From Nocardia blacklockiae (GTDB lineage Bacteria; Actinomycetota; Actinomycetes; Mycobacteriales; Mycobacteriaceae), in NCBI RefSeq assembly GCF_015477355.1, contig NZ_JADLRJ010000003.1:310001-374000 (forward strand): a stretch of 64,000 bases of DNA, given 5' to 3'. Below, one piece after another: positions 19,892 to 28,769 of the stretch (position 1 is the first letter of the stretch; every line of letters begins with the position of its first letter). The notes beneath the pieces were generated by a model, which saw only the letters and a program-made list of their open reading frames with translations, was not told where the DNA came from and did no database searches. The position numbers were made by a program, and so were the translations under genes.

Positions 19892-20361
19892 GATTCTCAC
19901 CCTCGCACTAGCGTCGACTGGTTGCGCCAGGGCCGAGGGGGTATCGGGGAGGGGCTCCCCTCGGCTCCGGCGCAGTCCCGCGGGCCCGGACACGGCAGCC
20001 CACCACAAACGCTCACGGTGAAGAAACCGGGAAATCCGCGACGATGCGATAGAAGACTGTCCGGGACAAAGCAGGACATATTCAGGAAAGCGCGTCGGAA
20101 GAACCCGCGCAACAGGCTGACGGCCGAAACACCGAAGCTGCGGGCAATCGTTATACACCATTACAGCGGGGTCACATGATCGCGAAGATCGGTGATCTCC
20201 CACGACGGCGAGACGCTAGGCATACCCGCTGCGGCAGGCGCGAAACGCGCTGGCCCCGAGCACATTCGTGCGGGTTTGCCGGACGATCGCGCCCGCGCGG
20301 CAGCGACACGGGAGCAATCGCGCACGGCCGCGGGCCGTCTCATCGGATAGCCTGGTCATTC
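19892..20361. other. 470-bp intergenic region with no recognised gene
   Basis: No ORF on either strand has plausible coding character or a Shine-Dalgarno. The stretch around 20020-20170 is locally richer in A/T than its flanks, and a TTATAC hexamer lies near 20150. It would hold the promoters of the DUF4254 gene and of the orphan gene at 20362, and leaves room for a small RNA. I see no cloverleaf or riboswitch. Confidence 0.5.
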
Positions 20362-20682
20362 GTGTCCGCCTATGTGTCCTCCCCGGAGTTGACTTTCGGC
20401 TTCCTGTTCGCGCTGGAAGACCCCGAGCGAATCGCCGAGGTGGTGCGCAACCTCATGGAGCGACGGACGGTCTCGGTGTTCCGGCTGGCGCACGTGTCGG
20501 GAACCTCGGGCCCGCCGGAGCGCTACGTGGTCAATTGGGCCGCCATACCGCAGATCTCCATCACCACCGACGCCCCGGACAGCGCGGAGTTGCTGGCCGC
20601 TCGCACGATGCTGGTGAACGCGTTTCTCGACGACGAGGGCGCGGTCAGCCTGTATTCCTCGCACGGCAATATCCCCGGCTGA
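20362..20682 (+). CDS. hypothetical protein, possibly leaderless transcript
   Basis: This is a 106-residue protein from a GTG (MSAYVSSPELTFGFLF). I recognise no family. It is a compact soluble sequence with predicted alternating helix and strand (AEVVRNLMERRTVSVFRL, RYVVNWAAIPQISITT) and no Cys cluster. No Shine-Dalgarno is visible, but TAGCCT ends 8 nt before the GTG. This is the -10 position expected for a leaderless actinobacterial mRNA. Confidence 0.65.
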   Translation: MSAYVSSPELTFGFLFALEDPERIAEVVRNLMERRTVSVFRLAHVSGTSGPPERYVVNWAAIPQISITTDAPDSAELLAARTMLVNAFLDDEGAVSLYSSHGNIPG

Positions 20683-20873
20683 TCGGCGCAGGTGAAGGCC
20701 CATCGTCCGGGCCCCCGTCGCCGTTAGCATGATCCTTCGCACAACGGCTCTCAGCTTCGTCTCAGCGACGAACCAGTGATCTGTAAGCCCGGCTGGGGAA
20801 TGTGGACTCCGGTCGCCGGTCCCACCCGGACCGCGGCCGTGGATACCTGTTCCCTACAGAGAGGTTCGACCCC

Positions 20874-20990
20874 ATGATCCCGGTCATCATCGACACCGGA
20901 AGTGCTGCGCTCGGCGGCCTGTTCGACACCGGCAGCGCCGCACTGCACGGCATCCTGAACACCTTGTGGACGGGGTCCTTCGGCGCCTGA
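20874..20990 (+). CDS. 38-residue hydrophobic/amphipathic peptide with internal duplication
   Basis: An ATG at 20874 with AGAGAGG about 9 nt upstream opens a 38-residue ORF followed at once by a strong hairpin. The peptide is MIPVII then DTGSAALGGLF and DTGSAALHGIL, an 11-residue unit repeated in tandem, then NTLWTGSFGA. It has no Lys, Arg, Glu or Cys, two Asp and one His, and is rich in Gly/Ala/Leu. That composition fits a membrane-associated or secreted peptide. No family is recognised. It sits 58 nt from the convergent end of the conservon. Confidence 0.6.
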   Translation: MIPVIIDTGSAALGGLFDTGSAALHGILNTLWTGSFGA

Positions 20991-21012
20991 TCCGCCGCGC
21001 GGTTCCCGCACA

Positions 21013-21040
21013 CCGCCCCGGCCCGACGCGGCCGGGGCGG
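21013..21040. terminator. bidirectional GC hairpin
   Basis: CCGCCCCGGCC (21013-21023) pairs perfectly with GGCCGGGGCGG (21030-21040) over a 6-nt loop. It lies between the 38-residue peptide gene and the convergent conservon GTPase gene, and would end both transcripts. Confidence 0.7.
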
Positions 21041-21047
21041 CGTCGTG

Positions 21048-21656
21048 TCAGCCGGCGACCGCGTGCGACAACCGGTGCAGCAGTACCTGTTCCAGCAGTT
21101 CCACCAGCACCCGCTTGACCGACTCGCGGTCGCGGGCATCGCATTCCACCAGGTGGATCGACTCGTCGAGGTCCAGCGCCTCGCGCACTTCGTCGAGGTC
21201 GAAGCGCGGGGCACCGTCGAAATGGTTGACCGCCACCACGAATGCGGTGTCGCGCTGTTCGAAGTAGTCCAGCACCGGATAGCAGTCCTCGACGCGCCCG
21301 GTGTCGACCAGGATCACCCCGCCGAGCGCGCCGTCGAGCAGGTCGTCCCAGAGGAATTCGAAACGCTCCTGTCCCGGCGTGCCGAACAGGTACAGCACCA
21401 GCGTGCGATCGAGGGTGATGCGGCCGAAATCCATTGCGACGGTGGTGGTTGTCTTGTCCGTGCGCCTGCCCGGATCGTCGACGCCGACCGACACTTCGGT
21501 CATCGCCGCCTCGGTGGACAGCGGCTCGATCTCCGAGATCGCGCCGATGAACGTGGTTTTGCCGACCCCGAAGCCGCCGCTGACCACGATCTTCACCGAG
21601 GAGGGCGACGGTTCCGGCGCGGGGGCGGAACGTCCGATGTCAGAGTGCCCGAACAA
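21048..21656 (-). CDS. conservon GTPase (CvnD-type, Ras-like)
   Basis: This 202-residue small GTPase has P-loop GGFGVGKTTF, switch-region TTTTVAMDFGRI and LYLFGTPGQERF (G3, in place of DxxGQ). The nucleotide-specificity loop is VAVNHFDGA and SxC-type VECDARD follows. Conservons are four-gene units in actinobacteria resembling receptor/G-protein modules. This is the last gene. A TTG start at 21656 overlaps the DUF742 stop, which fits coupled translation; an alternative start would lie a little further in. Confidence 0.9.
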   Translation of the reverse strand: MFGHSDIGRSAPAPEPSPSSVKIVVSGGFGVGKTTFIGAISEIEPLSTEAAMTEVSVGVDDPGRRTDKTTTTVAMDFGRITLDRTLVLYLFGTPGQERFEFLWDDLLDGALGGVILVDTGRVEDCYPVLDYFEQRDTAFVVAVNHFDGAPRFDLDEVREALDLDESIHLVECDARDRESVKRVLVELLEQVLLHRLSHAVAG

Positions 21657-22068
21657 GATCCCTGATCCTCTCGATGGCGGCGGTGGACAATTCGTCGGCG
21701 GTGTGCGTCGACACGTGCCCGGCGGCGACCAGATCGCTGACCACGACCCGGGCGACACCGACCGGAACCCGCAGCGCCGCAGCGATTTCGGCGACCGAAT
21801 GAGGTCGCTGGCACAGTCGCACCACGGTCGACTGCTCGAACCGCAGCGGCGCGGACAGCGCGGCGGGCGGGGCGTGCACCAGGGTTTCCAGGCGCAGGCC
21901 GTCGATCAGCGGCGTGGTGCGGCCGCCGGTCATCAGGAACGGCCGCACGACCGGTTCGTCGGCGTCGCGCGCGGCCGACGGCGGTGCCGCGGCGGCGGAA
22001 TCCGACCACGCCGCAGGCGGATTCAGCGCGATCATCCGGCGGTCGGGCAGCCGGTGTGGCTCGGTCAT
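21640..22068 (-). CDS. DUF742 protein (CvnC-type conservon component)
   Basis: This 142-residue protein has the DUF742 signature: DEPVVRPFLMTGGRT, then LRLETLV, RLCQRPHSVAEIAAAL, VPVGVARVVVSDLVAAGHV and an ending IRDLVRAL. The middle looks like a winged helix. It overlaps the roadblock gene by 4 nt (ATGA) and the GTPase by 17 nt, so the conservon is one coupled unit. Its role is to connect sensor and GTPase; the mechanism is unknown. Confidence 0.92.
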   Translation of the reverse strand: MTEPHRLPDRRMIALNPPAAWSDSAAAAPPSAARDADEPVVRPFLMTGGRTTPLIDGLRLETLVHAPPAALSAPLRFEQSTVVRLCQRPHSVAEIAAALRVPVGVARVVVSDLVAAGHVSTHTADELSTAAIERIRDLVRAL

Positions 22069-22493
22069 CTGCGCAGCGATTCCCGCAGTTCGGTGATCAG
22101 GGCCGGGGTGAGCAGGGCGCCGGCGCGGTCGGCCAGCACGGCCATCTGATAGCCGACCAGGCCGACATCGGCGTCGCTGCCGGCGATCACGCCGACACAG
22201 CTGCCGTCGGCGATCGCCGAGACCAGCAGGAAGCCGCGCCGCATCTCGATCATGATCAGCTTCAGGCCGTCGAAATCGTAGCTGCGAGAAGCGCTGCGCG
22301 ACAGGCTGACCAGGCCGGAGACCATGGCGGCCAGCCGGTCGGCGCCGGTCCGGTCCAGGCCCTCCGACATGGCCATCAGCAGGCCGTCCGAGGACACCGC
22401 GACCGCGTCGCGCACGCCGTCGGTGCCGCGGACGAAATCGGTGAGCAGCCAGTTGAAGGCGTGCGGGTCGGTGTCGGGCAGGTGGGTGGTCAC
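22065..22493 (-). CDS. roadblock/LC7 protein (CvnB-type conservon component)
   Basis: This 142-residue roadblock/LC7 fold has FNWLLTDFVRGTDGVRDAVAVSSDGLLMAMS at the N-terminus and FLLVSAIADGSCVGVIAG in the second half. In conservons this subunit acts as a GTPase-activating or scaffolding partner of the CvnD GTPase. Its GTG start overlaps the kinase stop by 4 nt (GTGA), and its stop overlaps the DUF742 ATG. Confidence 0.93.
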   Translation of the reverse strand: MTTHLPDTDPHAFNWLLTDFVRGTDGVRDAVAVSSDGLLMAMSEGLDRTGADRLAAMVSGLVSLSRSASRSYDFDGLKLIMIEMRRGFLLVSAIADGSCVGVIAGSDADVGLVGYQMAVLADRAGALLTPALITELRESLRR

Positions 22494-25222
22494 CGGTGGT
22501 CCTCCTCGGTGGTCGGTACCGCGATCCGGGGCCGCTCCGCCGTCGCGCCGCGCTCGTGGCCGGTGCGGAAACCGGAGAGCATGCTGCGGACCTGGTCGGG
22601 GGAGCGGTCGGCGGCGGGTGCCGCCGGGTGCCGGGGTGTGGTCGCGGGGCGGGTCCCGGCCTCGCGAGTCTTGCGGGCGCGCTTGACGAGACCGTTTCGC
22701 GTACGTTGAACTTCGGCTACGGGTGGAGTGTCGGCGTCGGGCGTGGCTACCGTGAGCCGTCCCCGCTCGGCCGCCGCGGCGTACAGCGAGTCCTTCATCG
22801 GCCCGGGCGGCAGGGTGGGGAACGGGTCGGGACGCGGCCCCGAAACCTGGGGCGTGTCGGCGGGGATACTGTGCCTTCCGGATGAATTGTCTTGTGTCGC
22901 AGTCGAATCGAACTGCCATGCCGGGCCGTCGGCGGTGTTTCCGGTGGCCCACTGCGAGGTGTCGCCCGGCGACCGCGCCCAGGCGTGGCGGCCCCGGACT
23001 TCCTCCGGCTCCGTAAGGTGCGCATCGGCCGAAACGGTATGCCCAGCCGACGAATCGGGTTCGTGCCGCGCGCCGGTGGAGACGGCCGCCGGCGACGTCA
23101 GGACCGCCGGAACGACACTACCGAACGGCGAGGTGCCGGGTTGCGGAGCACCGTTCTCGGACAGCGAGTCGCTATTCGCCGGGATGCCGTTGCCGGACAG
23201 CGCGGGTGCGCTCGGTGCGAGGCCGTTTCCGGAGAGTGAGTCGTCGTTGCGTGAGCTGTTGCCCGAACCCACCGGATCGGGTTGGGCGGCGGGGGTTTCG
23301 GCCAGCAGGGAGGCGGGGAGCATGAGGCGGGCGACGACGCCGCTGACGGGGGAGACGGTGAGTTCGACGTCGATGCCGAGGCGGCGGGCCAGGCGGCCGA
23401 CCACGTAGTGGCCGAGGAAGCGGGTCGGTGCGACCAGGAACTCCGCCTCGCCGCGCAGGCGGGCGTTGGCCTCGGCCAGTTGCTCGGCGGGCATGCCGAC
23501 GCCGTGGTCGACGATCGCCAGCAGGTACTGGCGGCCGAGGCGGCGGCCGTAGATCTCGACCTCGAGGTCGGGCGGCGAGAAGGCCAGGCCGTTCTCGATG
23601 AGTTCGGCGACCATGTGCGCCAATTCGCTGACCACCGCGCCGGTGATCGGCACGTCGTCGACGCGGCGCAGCGCCACCCGCCGGTAGTCGTCGACCTCCG
23701 ACAGCGCCGCGCGGATGACGTCGGTCAGCGGGATCGGCTCGGCCCAGCGCCGCGGGCTGGCCTCGCCGACCAGCACCAGCAGGCTCTCGGCGTTGCGGCG
23801 CATGCGGGTGGCAAGGTGGTCGAGCTCGAACATGTTGGCCAGCATCTTCGGATCGAGCTCCTCGCGCTCGAACTCGCTGATCAGCGCCAGCTGCCGGCGG
23901 ACCAGGTTCTGGTTGCGCCGGCCCAGGTTCGCCAGCGACTCGGTGGTGTTGCGTTGCAGCAGCGCCTGTTCCGAGGCGAGTTCGTAGGCGGTGACCTGCA
24001 CCCGGTCGAATGCCTCGGCCACGGAGACGATCTCGGTGCTCGCGCCGGGGGTCGTCCGGACCGGCCGGGGCGGAGCGGGTTCCGCGCCGTCGGTCGTGTG
24101 CCAGGCCTCGACGAGTTCGGGCAGCCGGTGCGAGGCGACGTCGTGTGCCTCGCCCGCCAGCGCGGCCAGTGGGCGCACGATGGCGCGGGCGCTGGCGACC
24201 ACCAGGAGCACCAGGGCCAGCAGCGCCAGCACGGCCGCGCCCGTGTAGACGCCCAGCGTGGTCGCGGCGTCGGCGCGCAGCCGGTCGGCGCGGGCTTCGA
24301 TGTCGGCGCCGATCGCGCCCTGCACGCCGCGCTGCGCGTCGATCACCGCGGTCATCCGCGCCCACCAGTCGGCGGCCGCGACGGGCCGGACCAGCGGCCC
24401 GCGGTCGGAGGCCAGCGCCACCGCTTCGAGGTCGGCGGCCCGCACGGCGTCCTCGGAGCGCAGCGCCGCGTCGAATCCGGCGCGCCGGTCGGCGCTCGCG
24501 TCCTGCCGGAAGGCCGCCTCGGCGGCGGTGCGGGCCGCGCGGATGTTCAGGAATTCCACGTACTCGCCCGGGCCGAAGCCGCCCGCGGTGAACACGCCGT
24601 TGAGGAAGCCGCGCTCCTGGCCGGTGTACTCCTTGGCGTCGCCGAGTGTGTAGAGGCCTTGCAGGCCGCGCCACACCTGGTCGTCGCGGGCGTGGTCGAG
24701 CGCGGACCTGGTCCGGCCGAGGGCGCCGATCGCGCCGGTGTAGAACCGGAACGCCGCGGCGCGTTCGAGCCCGCCCGCGTCGATCCGCGCGCGGGTGTCG
24801 CCGAGGGCGTCGAGCTGCCCGAGCGCCTCGCGCGCCTGGGCCGCGCCGGGCGCGTCGGCGAGCAGGGTGGTGTGCAGTGCCAGCAGCGCCCGGTCGGTGG
24901 CCGCGCGCTGGTCGTCGACGGTCGGGCGCAGCGTCGGGTCGCCGCCCAGCAGACCGTTGCTCAGGCCGCGCTCCCGCTGCAACTCGTGCACCGTGTCCTG
25001 CACCGACAGTGCCAGGGAGACGGCGCGGACGGTGGTGTCGGTATCGCGGTAGGACCGCACCTCGCGCGCGACGATCACACCGAGCAGCACCAGCGCCAGC
25101 GCGACCGACACCACCAGGACCCGGGTCAATTGGCCGCGAATGGTGCGGGGGCGAATCATCCGCGCCACCGGTGTGAGCTTTTTGCTACCCGGCGGCAACA
25201 CTCGAGCCCGGCGGAATTGCAC
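22490..25222 (-). CDS. nitrate/nitrite-sensor-domain histidine kinase-like protein (CvnA-type)
   Basis: This is a 910-residue protein if the GTG at 25222 is used (AGGAG 6 nt upstream). An ATG 21 codons further in is the alternative. A membrane segment (VLVVSVALALVLLGVIVA) is followed by an extracytoplasmic NIT domain (VHELQRERGLSNG), a second membrane segment (VYTGAAVLALLALVLLVVAS), HAMP, a kinase dimer region and HATPase_c (AELIENGLAFSPP, VDHGVGMP). The last about 230 residues are disordered, Ser/Pro/Asn-rich, with repeated LSGNG-like motifs. No canonical phospho-His H-box stands out, as in other conservon kinases. It heads the four-gene conservon. Confidence 0.9.
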   Translation of the reverse strand: MQFRRARVLPPGSKKLTPVARMIRPRTIRGQLTRVLVVSVALALVLLGVIVAREVRSYRDTDTTVRAVSLALSVQDTVHELQRERGLSNGLLGGDPTLRPTVDDQRAATDRALLALHTTLLADAPGAAQAREALGQLDALGDTRARIDAGGLERAAAFRFYTGAIGALGRTRSALDHARDDQVWRGLQGLYTLGDAKEYTGQERGFLNGVFTAGGFGPGEYVEFLNIRAARTAAEAAFRQDASADRRAGFDAALRSEDAVRAADLEAVALASDRGPLVRPVAAADWWARMTAVIDAQRGVQGAIGADIEARADRLRADAATTLGVYTGAAVLALLALVLLVVASARAIVRPLAALAGEAHDVASHRLPELVEAWHTTDGAEPAPPRPVRTTPGASTEIVSVAEAFDRVQVTAYELASEQALLQRNTTESLANLGRRNQNLVRRQLALISEFEREELDPKMLANMFELDHLATRMRRNAESLLVLVGEASPRRWAEPIPLTDVIRAALSEVDDYRRVALRRVDDVPITGAVVSELAHMVAELIENGLAFSPPDLEVEIYGRRLGRQYLLAIVDHGVGMPAEQLAEANARLRGEAEFLVAPTRFLGHYVVGRLARRLGIDVELTVSPVSGVVARLMLPASLLAETPAAQPDPVGSGNSSRNDDSLSGNGLAPSAPALSGNGIPANSDSLSENGAPQPGTSPFGSVVPAVLTSPAAVSTGARHEPDSSAGHTVSADAHLTEPEEVRGRHAWARSPGDTSQWATGNTADGPAWQFDSTATQDNSSGRHSIPADTPQVSGPRPDPFPTLPPGPMKDSLYAAAAERGRLTVATPDADTPPVAEVQRTRNGLVKRARKTREAGTRPATTPRHPAAPAADRSPDQVRSMLSGFRTGHERGATAERPRIAVPTTEEDHR

Positions 25223-25479
25223 TTGTACTCCTAGCTTTTCGCGCGACGCCGATCTCGTCCGGGCGTTGCGGAGAATCACAAGCAACGTTTCACACGCGGC
25301 GGCCGCACGCAACTGCTGGAGCGCCACGCCGCGGCAATGGCTCGAATGCGACACGCCGGATGTGCCGTCGTCGATGACACGTCCAGTGTGGAAAGTCCCG
25401 TTGATTTCCGGATGCATGGGAAACAATTGACGACACAACCCGGCCCGCCGCGGGCCGAGCGCCCGAAAGGAGCGTGATC

Positions 25480-26169
25480 ATGCAACCGGAGCCGACCGTT
25501 GCGAGTCCGACCAGCCCGATCAGAGTCCGGGGTGACCTCGACCCGGCCCTGTCACGCTGGCAGTGGATCGTCAAATGGATTCTGGCGATTCCACACTACG
25601 TCGTGCTGTTCTTCCTCAGCATCGCGTATGCCGTCGTCACGGTGATCGCATTCTTCGCCATTTTGTTCACAACCCGTTATCCCCGTGGGCTTTTCGATTT
25701 CAACGTCGGGGTCATGCGGTGGTCGTGGCGGGTCCGCTTCTATGCGTTCTCGGCGCTGGGCACCGACCGCTATCCGCCGTTCAGCCTGCGCCCGGACGAG
25801 AACTATCCGGCCGATCTCGAGGTCGACTATCCGGAGCGGCTGTCGCGCGGGCTGGTGCTGATCAAATGGTGGCTGCTGGCGATTCCGCAGTATCTCGTCG
25901 TGTGGGCTTTCACCGGCGGCGGGCAGTACTGGGGCGGTGACGACGACGGCGGGGGCGGCATGTTCGTCCCGCCGCTGCTGGGCATCCTGATCCTCATCGC
26001 CGTGATCGGCCTGCTGTTCACCGGCCGCTACCCGGGCGGGCTCTACGCGTTCGTGATGGGTGTGAACCGGTGGACCATCCGGGTCCGGGCCTACACGTCG
26101 CTGATGCGTGACGAGTACCCGCCCTTCCGGTTGGACCAGGGCCCGCGCGAACCCGAATCCGCGTCGTAG
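25480..26169 (+). CDS. DUF4389 membrane protein
   Basis: This 229-residue protein starts at an ATG with AGGAG 7 nt upstream. Two homologous halves each begin with a hydrophobic helix pair (WILAIPHYVVLFFLSIAYAV; WWLLAIPQYLVVWAF). Each half contains TRYPRGLFDFNVGVMRW or GRYPGGLYAFVMGVNRW, the DUF4389 duplicate. Four membrane segments are likely. A Gly/Asp-rich loop separates the halves. It is divergent from the conservon. Its last 79 nt overlap the 3' end of the ABC ATPase gene on the other strand. Function is unknown. Confidence 0.85.
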   Translation: MQPEPTVASPTSPIRVRGDLDPALSRWQWIVKWILAIPHYVVLFFLSIAYAVVTVIAFFAILFTTRYPRGLFDFNVGVMRWSWRVRFYAFSALGTDRYPPFSLRPDENYPADLEVDYPERLSRGLVLIKWWLLAIPQYLVVWAFTGGGQYWGGDDDGGGGMFVPPLLGILILIAVIGLLFTGRYPGGLYAFVMGVNRWTIRVRAYTSLMRDEYPPFRLDQGPREPESAS

Positions 26170-27119
26170 ATGCGGCGCACCACGTCCTCGATGTCGGGCT
26201 CCTCGATGGACAGGTCGCGGACCTCGGCATGCAGCGACACCGCAGTGAGAAGCTGTGCGGCCGTGGTGGTTTCGGGATCGAATGCCAGTCGCTGCCGGAT
26301 GCCGCCGCCCTCGCTGGAGACCAGCTGAGCGCCCGGCAGCCCGATCAGGTCGGTGGCGGGTGCGGCGAGGTCGACCACGAGGACGCGCCGCACCCCCACC
26401 GTGGCGGCCAGGCCGGTCAGCGAGCCGTCGTAGGCCAGCCGGCCGTGGTCGACCACCAGCACCCGCTCGCACAGCCGCTCGATGTCGCCCATGTCGTGGG
26501 TGGTGAGCAGCAGTGTGGTGCCGCGCTGGATCCGTTCGTAGGACAGGAACTCGCGCAGCCGCTGTTTGGACAGCACGTCGAGTCCGATGGTGGGCTCGTC
26601 GAGAATCAGCAGCTCCGGCGAATGCAGCAGGGCGGCAGCGATTTCCGCGCGCATCCGCTGGCCCAGCGACAGCTGGCGGACCGGGATGTCGAGGGTGTCG
26701 GCCATCTCCAGCTGCTCGACCAGTTCGTGGGTGCGCTTGCGGGCGGCGTCGGGTTCCAGCCGGTGGATGGCGGCCAGGATCGTGAACGACTCGCGCAGCG
26801 GCAGATCCCACCACAGCTGCGAGCGCTGCCCGAACACCACCCCGATGCGCCCGGCCAGTTCGCGGCGCTGCCGCACCGGTTCCAGGCCGCAGGTGCGCAC
26901 CGTGCCGGCGGTCGGCACCAGGATGCCGGTGAGCATCTTGATCGTGGTGGACTTCCCGGCGCCGTTCGCCCCGATATAGCCGACGGCCGTGCCGGCTTCG
27001 ACGGTGAAACTCATCCGGTCGACCGCGGTGAGTACGTCGCGGCGGCGGCGCCAGTGCCCCTCTTCCTTGCGCCGCAGTACGAATTGCCGGGTCAGGTCCG
27101 TAATCTCGATCGCGTTCAT
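26091..27119 (-). CDS. ABC-2 exporter ATP-binding protein
   Basis: This 342-residue ATPase has Walker A GANGAGKSTT, signature LSLGQRMRAEI, Walker B LLILDEPTIGLD and switch His LTTHDMG. The N-terminal insert RRKEEGHWRRRRD and the sequence VVFGQRSQLWWDLP are typical of the ABC-2 subgroup that works with two ABC-2 membrane proteins. The ATG overlaps the stop of the first permease gene (ATGA). The C-terminal about 25 residues (after VVRRIYDAD) appear to be an extension into the convergent gene. The substrate is unknown. Confidence 0.9.
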   Translation of the reverse strand: MNAIEITDLTRQFVLRRKEEGHWRRRRDVLTAVDRMSFTVEAGTAVGYIGANGAGKSTTIKMLTGILVPTAGTVRTCGLEPVRQRRELAGRIGVVFGQRSQLWWDLPLRESFTILAAIHRLEPDAARKRTHELVEQLEMADTLDIPVRQLSLGQRMRAEIAAALLHSPELLILDEPTIGLDVLSKQRLREFLSYERIQRGTTLLLTTHDMGDIERLCERVLVVDHGRLAYDGSLTGLAATVGVRRVLVVDLAAPATDLIGLPGAQLVSSEGGGIRQRLAFDPETTTAAQLLTAVSLHAEVRDLSIEEPDIEDVVRRIYDADSGSRGPWSNRKGGYSSRISDV

Positions 27120-27964
27120 CCACCGCCTCCCTGATAGTGCCGTACACCCAATCGCCAGCACGCCAGTGCGAGAACCCAGATCCACAGTGCCGCGAGCGGA
27201 GCCGCCCATGCCAGCGCCGACGGCAGCCACGCCGGTCCCGGCCGGCCCAGCAGCGCGATCGTGGGCAGGTAGGCGACGAAGGCGACCGGCACCGCGAAGC
27301 CGAAGATCAGCGTCAGCGGGCGGGAGAACACCGACGCCGGTTGCTGGGAGGCGAACGAGCCGCCGTAGGTGAAGCTGTTGGTCAGCTCCGAACCGTCGAT
27401 GAGGAAGAACTGCAGCCCGGCCGCGCAGACGAACAGCCCGGCGAAGATGGCCACCCCGGCCAGCAGGGAGAGGGTCAGCAGGGTGAAAGTTATTGCGTTC
27501 CAAGCGATGTCGTTGACGATCAGACCGGTGACGAGCACGGCGCCGGCCACCGTCGCGCGGGCCAGCCGGCGCAGCGAGATGTCGCTGGTGATCAGTTGCA
27601 GCAGCAGCGGTTGCGGGCGCAGGTGGAAGGCGTCGAGGGTGCCCATGCGGATGTAGGTGGGCAGGGTGTCGGTGTGTCCCACGGCGATCTGGGCGACGGC
27701 GAAGCAGAGGTTGGACAGGCCGAACAGCAGCAGCATCGCGTTCATGTCCAGGCCGCCGAGGACGCGCACGTTGTGGTAGATCACCCACACCTCGGCGAAC
27801 TCCACCATGCCGATCAGCAGCGACGACAGCAGGTCCGCGCTGAACGACAGCGGGTAGGCGCGCTGCGAGCGCATCCGCGAGCGCAGCACCGCGACGTAGG
27901 GCCGGAACCAGTCGCCGTGCGTCACAGCGGGTTCGGGGTTCATTCGCTCGATCGGGTCAACCAC
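27116..27964 (-). CDS. ABC-2 family permease subunit
   Basis: This 282-residue protein has about six membrane segments. Recognisable stretches are AYPLSFSADLLSSLLIGMVE and YIRMGTLDAFHLRPQPLLLQL, the conserved loop of this ABC-2 (DUF990-like) group. The GTG start overlaps the stop of the second permease gene by 8 nt, and the stop overlaps the ATPase ATG. With the other two genes it forms a heteromeric exporter. Confidence 0.87.
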   Translation of the reverse strand: MVDPIERMNPEPAVTHGDWFRPYVAVLRSRMRSQRAYPLSFSADLLSSLLIGMVEFAEVWVIYHNVRVLGGLDMNAMLLLFGLSNLCFAVAQIAVGHTDTLPTYIRMGTLDAFHLRPQPLLLQLITSDISLRRLARATVAGAVLVTGLIVNDIAWNAITFTLLTLSLLAGVAIFAGLFVCAAGLQFFLIDGSELTNSFTYGGSFASQQPASVFSRPLTLIFGFAVPVAFVAYLPTIALLGRPGPAWLPSALAWAAPLAALWIWVLALACWRLGVRHYQGGGG

Positions 27965-28769
27965 CCTGCACCTCCAGCTTGTGCCGGCCCGCGCGCAACA
28001 GCAGCCGGCCCAGCGTGACCCCGACGATCACCCACAGCACCTGGATGCCGAGGATCTGCAGGGCCGCGTGGCCGGTGGCGCGGCCCGAGAGCACGTCGAT
28101 CGGACCTTGCAGCAGCGAGGGGAACGGGGTGAGCGTGGCGATCGTGTACAGCCAACCGGGAAACAGGTGTACCGGCACGAACAACCCGGCCAGGAAGGTC
28201 GCGACGATCTGATACAGCAGCCGGATGCCGCGCGTCTCCACCAGCCAGAAGCCGACCAGGCTCACCGCGAACAGCAGCAGGAACGAAATCGACACCGCCA
28301 GTGCGACACTCACGATGCCCAGCAGGTACGGCGCACCGGTGCGCGGCAATCCGAGTTCGAAGGCGAGCGTCCCCGCGACGACGCTGGGCAGCCCGCGCAG
28401 CAGCAGCGTGCAGCCCGCCCGGCCGAGGTCGCCGGCCAGATAGGAGAACTGGATGTCGATCGGGCGCAGGAAGTCGATGGCCACGTCGCCGTTCTTGATC
28501 CGGTCGACGATGTCCAGCGGTGGGCCCATCACCCCCAGCGCGCCGAGCAACCCCTGGGACAGCCAGACGTAGGCGCTGATCGAATCCGGTGTGTAGCCGC
28601 CGAATTCGGCGGTTGCCCGCACGGCGGCGAGCATTACCGAGGCGCGCACCAGCCCGAACACCACATTGGTGAACATGCCCGCGAACATTGCCAGCCGGTA
28701 GTGCCACTGCCTGCGGAATCCTGCCTCTGCCAGTCGCAAATAGACACCTGGATCAGTGCGCACAACCAA
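27957..28769 (-). CDS. ABC-2 family permease subunit (second)
   Basis: This protein has about 270 residues and six predicted membrane helices. Conserved segments are DRIKNGDVAIDFLRPIDIQ and LFPGWLYTIATLTPFPSLLQG, typical of the ABC-2 group permeases. It is the first gene of the three-gene exporter operon. The start (TTG at 28769 or GTG at 28763) has no clear Shine-Dalgarno. A divergent sugar-uptake operon begins 240 nt away. Confidence 0.85.
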   Translation of the reverse strand: MVVRTDPGVYLRLAEAGFRRQWHYRLAMFAGMFTNVVFGLVRASVMLAAVRATAEFGGYTPDSISAYVWLSQGLLGALGVMGPPLDIVDRIKNGDVAIDFLRPIDIQFSYLAGDLGRAGCTLLLRGLPSVVAGTLAFELGLPRTGAPYLLGIVSVALAVSISFLLLFAVSLVGFWLVETRGIRLLYQIVATFLAGLFVPVHLFPGWLYTIATLTPFPSLLQGPIDVLSGRATGHAALQILGIQVLWVIVGVTLGRLLLRAGRHKLEVQGG

